Positions 1-5,968 of a stretch of DNA of 5,968 nucleotides are shown piece after piece (the first letter of the stretch is position 1; each line of letters starts with the position of its first letter). The stretch is from Actinomycetes bacterium. GTDB lineage: Bacteria; Actinomycetota; Acidimicrobiia; Acidimicrobiales; RAAP-2. The notes under the pieces are model-generated. The model made no database searches and had not been told where the DNA came from. It was given only the letters and a program-made list of their open reading frames with translations. The DNA is taken from assembly GCA_021841725.1 (NCBI GenBank), contig JAKCEC010000087.1:1-5968 (forward strand), given 5' to 3'. The position numbers were made by a program, and so were the translations under genes.

Positions 1-1406
<1,406 letters not shown>

Positions 1407-1412
1407 AGTGAG

Positions 1413-1418
1413 AGGATA
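1413..1418 (-). promoter_or_regulatory. Candidate -10 element for phoU (leaderless type)
   Basis: Read on the - strand this is TATCCT, matching the TANNNT form of a housekeeping -10 box. It is followed by six bases and then the ATG at 1406, so a start point seven bases downstream would fall on the A of the ATG. This is the arrangement seen in actinobacterial leaderless genes and would explain the lack of a Shine-Dalgarno sequence. No good -35 box is seen at the expected spacing. Confidence 0.35.
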
Positions 1419-1440
1419 CTCGCGCGTCACAGTCGCTTTC

Positions 1441-1464
1441 TAGGCTGACGGGGTCGAAGGAGAG
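1441..1464 (+). promoter_or_regulatory. rmuC ribosome binding site with possible -10 hexamer
   Basis: GAAGGAGAG at 1456-1464 is a strong Shine-Dalgarno sequence. It places its GGAG core four bases before the GTG at 1467 and seven before the next GTG at 1470, so either could be the true start, differing by one residue. TAGGCT at 1441-1446 fits TANNNT and would give a leader of about 14 bases, but I find no convincing -35 box. The ribosome binding site is well supported; the -10 call is weak. Confidence 0.5.
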
Positions 1465-1466
1465 TC

Positions 1467-2789
1467 GTGGTGTTGGTGTGGGTACTGGTGGGAGTGTTCG
1501 CGGGCGTGGTCGTGACGGTGCTGGCGGGGTCGCGGCGCGTTCGCGTCCTGCGTGAACGGGTGGGGGCGGAGGAGGCCCGGGCCCGCGTCGCCGAGGCCCT
1601 GCACGAGGCGTCGCGCGAGGCCCTCGAACGAGAACGCCGTGATCACGCGGAGGCGGTCGCTCAGATGGAGACGTTGTTCGAGGCGACGTCGAGTCGGGTG
1701 TTGGCCAATTCCATGTCGCAGTTCAACGAGACCCAAGAACGCATCCTGCGAGAACGCGACTCCAAGCTCCGCGACAGTCTCGGACCCCTCGAGGAATTGC
1801 TCGCGCAGTACAAGACGAGTCTCGAGGGCTTCGATCAGAATCATCGCGAGGCGCTCTTCGACGTCAAGACGCGCGCGGGTGAACTGCTCACGGCCCAACT
1901 CAAGACCCAAGAGGAGACCAGCCGGCTCAACCAGTTGCTGGGTCGAAGCGCCGATCGTGGCCGGTGGGGCGAGATCCAACTGGCCAACGTCCTCGAGGCG
2001 TCGGGCCTGCGCCCCAACATCGACTTCGACCTGCAGGTGACGCAGTCGGGCGAGACCGGGCAGCGTCAACGACCCGATTGCCTCGTCAAATTGCCCAACG
2101 ACACGATCATCGTGATCGACGCCAAGTTTCCCTTCGCCAACTTCGAACGGGCGTTGGCCAGCGAGAGCCCGAGCGAGCGACGGCTCTACGAGGAGAAGTC
2201 CGCGCAAGACCTGCGTGAACACGTCAAGGCCCTGGCCACGAAGTCGTACTGGCAAGCGCTGGACGTCTCGCCCGAATTCACGGTGTGCTTCGTGCCCAGT
2301 GACTCCGCTTTGTCGGCCGCCTACGAGGCGGACGCCAGCCTGCACGCCTTCGCGACCGAGAAGCGCGTCCTCCTGGTGGGTCCGACCAACCTCCTGGCGT
2401 TGCTGTGGTCGGCGGCGGAGGTCCTCCAGCGCCACGCGTTCGCGGCCAACGCGCAGGAGATCTTGAAGTCCGCCAGTGAGCTCTACGGACGGATCCGCGC
2501 CGTCGCCGGACCCCTCGCGCGTCTCGGTAAGTCGCTCAACGACGCCGTCTCGAGTTACAACGACGCCGTCTCGTCGGTGGAGTCGCGACTCATCCCGATC
2601 GCCCGTCGCGTCCGTCTCCTCGGCGGCGCGACCGGTGCCAAACCCCTCGACGAGCTGAAGGACGTCAGCGCGAGCACGCGGCGTCTCGACGCGCCCAAGT
2701 GGGGGGCGGACCTCGACGACCCCGACCTGGCGTGGCAGTCCGAAATCATCGAACTCGACGCCCTCGAGGAGGACGGCCCCGCGGAGTAG
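1467..2789 (+). CDS. rmuC: DNA recombination protein RmuC homologue
   Basis: RmuC family proteins limit recombination at inverted or short repeats; in E. coli the rmuC mutant phenotype is raised inversion rates. They are predicted nucleases with a restriction-endonuclease-like fold. The 440-residue product has an N-terminal membrane anchor (about residues 3-20, VLVWVLVGVFAGVVVTVLA), then a charged helical coiled-coil region (about 24-155) and the conserved RmuC core (about 155-385). Visible core landmarks are GRWGEIQL (Glu169), RPDCLVKLP (Asp204), VIDAKFPF (Asp218, Lys220), FVPSDS (276-280) and LVGPTNLLALL (303-313). Glu169, Asp204 and the Asp-x-Lys pair fit the proposed PD-(D/E)XK catalytic set. 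The C-terminal 30 residues are acidic and poorly conserved in appearance. The start is supported by a strong AAGGAG upstream. It is divergent from phoU; the next gene follows after 28 bases and may be co-transcribed. No damage to the frame is seen. Confidence 0.95.
   Translation: MVLVWVLVGVFAGVVVTVLAGSRRVRVLRERVGAEEARARVAEALHEASREALERERRDHAEAVAQMETLFEATSSRVLANSMSQFNETQERILRERDSKLRDSLGPLEELLAQYKTSLEGFDQNHREALFDVKTRAGELLTAQLKTQEETSRLNQLLGRSADRGRWGEIQLANVLEASGLRPNIDFDLQVTQSGETGQRQRPDCLVKLPNDTIIVIDAKFPFANFERALASESPSERRLYEEKSAQDLREHVKALATKSYWQALDVSPEFTVCFVPSDSALSAAYEADASLHAFATEKRVLLVGPTNLLALLWSAAEVLQRHAFAANAQEILKSASELYGRIRAVAGPLARLGKSLNDAVSSYNDAVSSVESRLIPIARRVRLLGGATGAKPLDELKDVSASTRRLDAPKWGADLDDPDLAWQSEIIELDALEEDGPAE
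2537..2573 (+). repeat. Short direct repeat inside rmuC, 21-base period
   Basis: The 16-mer CAACGACGCCGTCTCG occurs at 2537-2552 and again at 2558-2573, exactly seven codons apart. It encodes NDAVSS-Y-NDAVSS (residues 358-370). Other RmuC proteins have a heptad-like helix of similar form here (L-x-K-A-V-x-x-Y-N-x-A-V), so this is probably a family feature with coincident codons and not a recent duplication. Confidence 0.6.
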
Positions 2790-2798
2790 GGCCGCGGG
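2778..2798 (+). terminator. GC-rich stem-loop across the rmuC stop codon
   Basis: CCCGCGG (2778-2784) and CCGCGGG (2792-2798) form a perfect 7-bp stem with a 7-base loop that contains the TAG stop of rmuC. No T-run follows. It could act as a weak or factor-assisted terminator or an mRNA 3'-end stabiliser. In DNA this GC-rich, a stem of this size also arises by chance. Confidence 0.3.
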
Positions 2799-2803
2799 CT
2801 GAG

Positions 2804-2809
2804 TAAGTT
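2804..2809 (+). promoter_or_regulatory. Candidate -10 element for the gene at 2818 (leaderless type)
   Basis: TAAGTT fits TANNNT and ends nine bases before the first base of the GTG at 2818. There is no Shine-Dalgarno sequence in front of that GTG, so leaderless transcription is one explanation for its start. The same bases also form a small inverted repeat, GTAAG-TT-CTTAC (2803-2814), which could be incidental. No -35 box is evident. Confidence 0.3.
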
Positions 2810-2817
2810 CTTACCTC

Positions 2818-3813
2818 GTGGCACGAACTCGAGCGCACCGGCGTCGACAATCCCAGCGCGTCGCGCTGGCGCTGGCGGTGACGTTCGTGGTGCTGGTATT
2901 CGGTCGCGAGGTATCGCGTTCGGCGCACCAGGAGACGTCGGCTCGACGAAGTGAGAATCTGAGTTTCGCGCAGATGGCCGGCGCGGTGGTGGCCGAGGAG
3001 AACTCCCTTGACGGCGCCCTGGCCAATCTGCTCACCGCGGGCGCGGGTCAGACGCGCGTGGCGCTGGCCACCCAAATCGCGTCGATGGCCGACGATCTCA
3101 CGAAGTGGCGCGACGCGGCCGCCTTGCTCGAGGTCCCCACGCTGTCGCCGGACCTGAACGCCACCCTGGCGGCCGCCACCGTGACGCGCGCGAACGACTA
3201 CGACGTCGTGCTCGCCTACCTCGCGCAGGCGCTGAGTCTCCCGGGACCCCACGCGACGTTGGTGGCGTCCTCCCTCGGCGCGGCGCAAACGTCGCTACTC
3301 ACGACGGCCGCGGCGTGGGGCGCGCAACGCCACGCGCTGGCGAGTGCGCCGGGCGCGGTCACCCTCGACGCTCTCACGTCCGACAGCGCCCGACTCGACA
3401 TCCCCTCGCTCGTGGGGGTGCTCGCCGCCGCGCCGAGTCTCGCGCCGACGCGCGCGATCGCCATCGCGGCCGTCCAAGTGCAACCCGCGCCGTTCCCGGC
3501 GCCCGCGCTCACCCTCGAACTCGCCCCGACCTCCGCGATGACCGTGCAGGTCGCCGTGTCGAATCAGCGCGAGATCTCCCAGCCCGTCACCCTGTCGGTG
3601 ACCTTCACCCCCCTCGCGGGCGCCGCGCAACGGGTGACGGCGAGCCAGACCCTCTCGCCCCTGACGTCCTTCGCCTTCGCGCCCTCCTCCTTCAGCGTTT
3701 TCCCGGGGGAGCGGGGCGTCTTGAGCGTCACGCTCAACGGCGTTCCCGCCGCGCCGGGCCTCGTGCACGCCCGCACCTACGCGGTCAGCGTGTCGCCGGC
3801 CGCGGCGGGCTGA
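2818..3813 (+). CDS. Uncharacterised membrane-anchored protein, 331 aa
   Basis: I do not recognise this family. The basic N-terminus (RAHRRRQSQR) followed by a hydrophobic segment at about residues 14-29 (RVALALAVTFVVLVFG) is a signal anchor or uncleaved signal peptide with no lipobox, so the bulk should be outside the membrane. Residues about 35-145 look helical and Ala/Leu-rich (ENSLDGALANLL, ATQIASMADDLTKWRDAAALLE). Residues about 145-225 are an Ala/Ser/Thr-rich stretch. Residues about 230-327 look like a beta-sandwich, with alternating hydrophobic strands (LTLELAP, MTVQVAVSNQ, VTLSVTFTPL, GVLSVTLNGV, YAVSVSP), recalling CARDB- or Ig-like adhesion or structural domains. There are no cysteines. 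The GTG start fits the signal anchor, but there is no Shine-Dalgarno sequence. Codon use resembles the neighbours, which argues against recent transfer. It may be co-transcribed with rmuC. A periplasmic or envelope structural role is inference only. Confidence 0.8.
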   Translation: MARTRAHRRRQSQRVALALAVTFVVLVFGREVSRSAHQETSARRSENLSFAQMAGAVVAEENSLDGALANLLTAGAGQTRVALATQIASMADDLTKWRDAAALLEVPTLSPDLNATLAAATVTRANDYDVVLAYLAQALSLPGPHATLVASSLGAAQTSLLTTAAAWGAQRHALASAPGAVTLDALTSDSARLDIPSLVGVLAAAPSLAPTRAIAIAAVQVQPAPFPAPALTLELAPTSAMTVQVAVSNQREISQPVTLSVTFTPLAGAAQRVTASQTLSPLTSFAFAPSSFSVFPGERGVLSVTLNGVPAAPGLVHARTYAVSVSPAAAG

Positions 3814-3847
3814 GGTAGTTTCAGCGGGACTTACTGGTGAGTTGGCA

Positions 3848-3853
3848 TACGAT
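3848..3853 (+). promoter_or_regulatory. Candidate -10 element of the gltA promoter
   Basis: TACGAT fits TANNNT and sits in the least GC-rich part of the 75-base gap before gltA. It would give a start near 3860 and a leader of about 29 bases with a Shine-Dalgarno sequence. The -35 position (around 3825-3831, GGGAC) is a poor match to TTGACA. The gap and the well-formed leader favour a promoter of its own for gltA. Confidence 0.35.
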
Positions 3854-3876
3854 GTGAGTGTCCTGCCCCGACCGAG

Positions 3877-3885
3877 AAAAGAGGA
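3877..3885 (+). promoter_or_regulatory. gltA ribosome binding site
   Basis: AAAAGAGGA (3877-3885) is an A/G-rich Shine-Dalgarno sequence with its GAGG core four bases before the GTG at 3889. It fixes the start of gltA at that GTG. Confidence 0.7.
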
Positions 3886-3888
3886 ATC

Positions 3889-5157
3889 GTGTCCGAGTCC
3901 ATAACCGTGACCAACAATCAGACCGGTGAGACTCGTGAGATTCCCATCGTGAACGGTGGCGTCGCCGCGTCGGAGTTCGCCAAGGTCGCTCCCGGGATCT
4001 GGTTCTACGATCCGGGCTTCATGTCCACGGCCGCCGCCCAGTCGGCGATCACCTACCTCGACGGTGACGCGGGCATCTTGCGGTACCGCGGTTACCCCAT
4101 CGAGCAATTGGCGGAGAAGTCGAGCTTCGTCGAAGTGGCCTACTTGTTGGTCAACGGGGAGCTGCCCAGTGCGGCGCAACTCGACGTCTGGACGACCGAC
4201 ATCAAGTACCACACCTACATCCACGAGAACATGCGCAAGCGATTCCTCGAGGGCTTCCACTACGACGCGCACCCCATGGGCATGCTGATCTCGTCGATCG
4301 CCGCCCTGTCGACCTTCTACAAGGAATCGAAGAACTTGGGTGATCTCGAGGTGCTCTACAAGCAGGTCGTGCGACTCATCGCCAAGATGCCGACCCTGGC
4401 CGCCGCCGCCCACCGCTTCTCGGTGGGGATGCCCTTCGTCTACCCCGACAATACGTTGAACTACACCGAGAACTTTCTCTCGATGATGTGGAAGGTGGCC
4501 GAGCCCACCTACCAGGCCGACCCGGCGCTGGCGCGGGCCCTGGACGTCTTGTTCATCCTGCACGCGGACCACGAACAGAACTGCGGCACCACGGCGATGC
4601 GCACGGTGGGTTCCTCCCACGGCGACCCCTACGTGTCGACGGCCGCCGCCGCCGCCGCACTCTACGGACCCCGCCACGGGGGGGCCAACGAGGCCGTCTT
4701 GAAGATGCTCAACAAGATCGGTCACATCGACAACATTCCGGCCTACATCGAGACGGTCAAGGCCGGCAAGACCAAGTTGGAGGGGTTCGGTCACCGCGTC
4801 TACAAGAACTTCGACCCGCGCGCCACCATCATCAAGAAGACGGCCGACGAGGTCTTCGCGGTGACGGGCCGAAACCCGCTCCTCGACATCGCCCTCAAAC
4901 TCGAGGAGATTGCCCTCGCCGACGACTACTTCATCTCGCGGCGGCTCTACCCGAACGTGGACTTCTACTCCGGCCTGATCTACCAGGCCATGGGCTTCCC
5001 GGTCGAGATGTTCACGGTGCTCTTCGCCATCCCGCGCACCGCCGGCTGGCTCGCGCACTTCAAGGAACTGCTCGAACAGGACATGAAGATCTCGCGTCCC
5101 CGCCAGCTCTACATCGGTTCCGACGTGCGCGATTTCGTGCCCATGGCCGATCGATAG
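3889..5157 (+). CDS. gltA: Citrate synthase (type II, GltA-like)
   Basis: Citrate synthase condenses acetyl-CoA and oxaloacetate to citrate and CoA, the entry step of the TCA cycle, in the cytoplasm. The 422-residue length and full colinearity with the E. coli GltA/mycobacterial GltA2 type point to the long bacterial form, which is usually hexameric; 2-methylcitrate synthases are shorter and lack the N-terminal domain. Residues 1-45 form the small beta-rich N-terminal domain. DGDAGILRYRGYP (58-70) and FILHADHEQN (222-231) are strongly conserved. The catalytic triad is intact: His263 in GPRHGGAN, His302 in FGHRVYKNFDPRA and Asp358 in NVDFYSG, the equivalents of E. coli His264, His305 and Asp362. 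The C-terminal RPRQLYIG is typical. The GTG start is set by an adjacent Shine-Dalgarno sequence. The alanine run at 252-257 is encoded by (GCC)5 GCA and lies in a variable segment. It probably has its own promoter. Regulation by NADH is known in some relatives but cannot be judged here. Confidence 0.97.
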   Translation: MSESITVTNNQTGETREIPIVNGGVAASEFAKVAPGIWFYDPGFMSTAAAQSAITYLDGDAGILRYRGYPIEQLAEKSSFVEVAYLLVNGELPSAAQLDVWTTDIKYHTYIHENMRKRFLEGFHYDAHPMGMLISSIAALSTFYKESKNLGDLEVLYKQVVRLIAKMPTLAAAAHRFSVGMPFVYPDNTLNYTENFLSMMWKVAEPTYQADPALARALDVLFILHADHEQNCGTTAMRTVGSSHGDPYVSTAAAAAALYGPRHGGANEAVLKMLNKIGHIDNIPAYIETVKAGKTKLEGFGHRVYKNFDPRATIIKKTADEVFAVTGRNPLLDIALKLEEIALADDYFISRRLYPNVDFYSGLIYQAMGFPVEMFTVLFAIPRTAGWLAHFKELLEQDMKISRPRQLYIGSDVRDFVPMADR

Positions 5158-5184
5158 GCCCACGAGTTCGACGCCGCGCCCGTG

Positions 5185-5227
5185 CCGCGCCCGGGTGAGT
5201 TCGTGAACAGCGCGCGCCCGGGCGCGG
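5185..5227 (+). repeat. 11-bp inverted repeat spanning the glycosyltransferase start region
   Basis: CCGCGCCCGGG (5185-5195) and CCCGGGCGCGG (5217-5227) are perfectly complementary around a 21-base loop. The loop holds the likely GTG start at 5203, and the GGG of the weak Shine-Dalgarno sequence GGGTGAG lies in the stem. The right arm is also part of a 14-bp perfect palindrome (5213-5226). As RNA this could be a gltA 3'-end structure, a translation-limiting hairpin for the next gene, or chance in GC-rich DNA. Confidence 0.45.
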
Positions 5228-5968
5228 TGTGGGCCGTCTTCGTCACGTGGAATCCGGACCCCGATCGGTTGTTCGAGGCCGTGGCGTCCCTGCGGGCGCA
5301 GGTCGAGGGCGTGATCGTGGTCGATAACGGGTCGGACGACGTCGAGCAGCTGGCGGCCCACTTCGCGTCCGACGAGCGACTGACGTTGGTCGCCCTGGGC
5401 GAGAACCGCGGCGTGGGGGCGGCCCTCAACGTCGGGGTGCGCCAGGCGTTGGCCCACGACCCGCAGTGGATCGTGACCATGGACCAGGACACCGTGGTGA
5501 GCGACGGTGCCGTGGCGGCGATCCTGCGCGACTTCGCCGCGCTGGACCCCGACCTCGCGCGGCGCTGCGCCCTGGTGGCGCTGCGTCCCCACCCCCAACC
5601 CGCGAGTATTTGGTTGACCCGCTACGCCGAGCGTCTCATGGAGCTGCGCGACCGCGGCGAGTTCACCGAGCGGCGCGGGGTGATCACCAGCGGCAACCTC
5701 GTGCGCGCCGACGTGGCGCGTGACGTGCCCTTCAATGAAGCGATGTTCATCGACCAGGTCGACTTCGACTTCTGCTACTCCCTGCGACGACGGGGGTTCG
5801 TCATCCTGCGCCAGCGAGCGATGACGACGGATCACGTCTTGGGCCAGCGCCACCAGGACGGGGGACGGGTCCATCCCTACGAGAACGCGCAGCGCTTCTA
5901 CTACGTCGTGCGCAATTCGACGTTCATGGCGGTGCGTCGTCGTCTGCCCGTGCGCTACTACGTGGTGC
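5203..5968 (+). CDS. Family 2 glycosyltransferase, rhamnosyltransferase-like, 3'-truncated
   Basis: This is a GT-A fold glycosyltransferase, most like bacterial rhamnosyltransferases that move rhamnose from dTDP-L-rhamnose onto cell-wall or surface polysaccharide at the cytoplasmic membrane face. The frame stays open to the window edge (255 codons seen; the C-terminus is missing). In order: VFVTWNP (residues 12-18), VDNGSD (40-45), ENRGVGAALNVGV (67-79), the nucleotide-sugar/metal motif DQD (94-96), ITSGNLV (161-167), FIDQVDFDFCYSLRRRGF (182-199) with the likely catalytic acidic residues, DHVLGQ (210-215) and YYVVRN (233-238). The start is not certain: GTG at 5203 has a weak GGTGAG before it and leaves eight residues before the first beta strand; GTG at 5182 is possible but has no ribosome binding site. 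The frame is the same as gltA, 45 bases after its stop. The donor sugar is inferred from motifs only. Confidence 0.88.
   Translation, partial: MNSARPGAVWAVFVTWNPDPDRLFEAVASLRAQVEGVIVVDNGSDDVEQLAAHFASDERLTLVALGENRGVGAALNVGVRQALAHDPQWIVTMDQDTVVSDGAVAAILRDFAALDPDLARRCALVALRPHPQPASIWLTRYAERLMELRDRGEFTERRGVITSGNLVRADVARDVPFNEAMFIDQVDFDFCYSLRRRGFVILRQRAMTTDHVLGQRHQDGGRVHPYENAQRFYYVVRNSTFMAVRRRLPVRYYVV

Noticed and set aside
1440..2435. A 331-codon open frame antisense to rmuC
   Set aside because: Same artefact: no ribosome binding site, no family resemblance, and rmuC on the + strand has all its conserved motifs.
2746..3288. A 180-codon - strand frame across the rmuC end and the unknown gene, and a 237-codon + strand frame (3105-3818) overlapping the unknown gene
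   Set aside because: Arg/His/Gly-rich translations without signal or domain pattern. The 2818-3813 frame has a coherent signal anchor and beta-strand pattern and is preferred.
4642..4659. (GCC)5 GCA run in gltA as a slippage-prone repeat
   Set aside because: It is short and in frame, encodes an alanine run in a variable segment next to GPRHGGAN, and there is no sign of a broken reading frame.
3295..5874. An open frame of 859 codons on the - strand, antisense to most of the unknown gene, all of gltA and much of the glycosyltransferase
   Set aside because: It lies opposite genes with clear homology and intact catalytic residues. Its translation is rich in His, Arg, Gly and Val with no recognisable domain, as expected when GC-biased third positions remove stops from the antisense frame.

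Overview
This is a GC-rich (roughly two-thirds G+C by eye), densely packed stretch of bacterial chromosome. Several genes start with GTG, and the intergenic gaps are only 28 to 75 bases. The citrate synthase and the RmuC and PhoU proteins look actinobacterial in style. Acidimicrobiia is my best guess for the class, but that is an inference and not proven by the window. I see no insertion sequence, phage gene, tRNA, rRNA or CRISPR array, and no gene-free stretch longer than 300 bases.

Layout, left to right: (1) the 3' three quarters of asd (aspartate-semialdehyde dehydrogenase), + strand, cut by the window edge; (2) a phoU-family phosphate regulator on the - strand, convergent with asd and sharing its last four bases; (3) rmuC, divergent from phoU across a 60-base gap, + strand; (4) an unrecognised membrane-anchored protein, 28 bases after rmuC; (5) gltA, citrate synthase, after a 75-base gap holding a plausible promoter and a clear ribosome binding site; (6) the 5' part of a family 2 glycosyltransferase of rhamnosyltransferase type, running off the right edge.

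The genes do not form a single pathway. They are mostly core functions: amino-acid and cell-wall precursor synthesis (asd), phosphate signalling (phoU), genome maintenance (rmuC), TCA cycle entry (gltA) and surface polysaccharide synthesis (the glycosyltransferase, perhaps the start of a cell-envelope cluster). The only protein of unknown role is the one at 2818-3813.

I found no convincing new biological system. What deserves a second look is small-scale: a 9-bp perfect hairpin just past the asd stop and inside the end of phoU; an 11-bp inverted repeat that puts the likely glycosyltransferase start codon in its loop; -10-like hexamers placed for leaderless transcription of phoU and of the unknown gene; and the unknown membrane-anchored protein itself.
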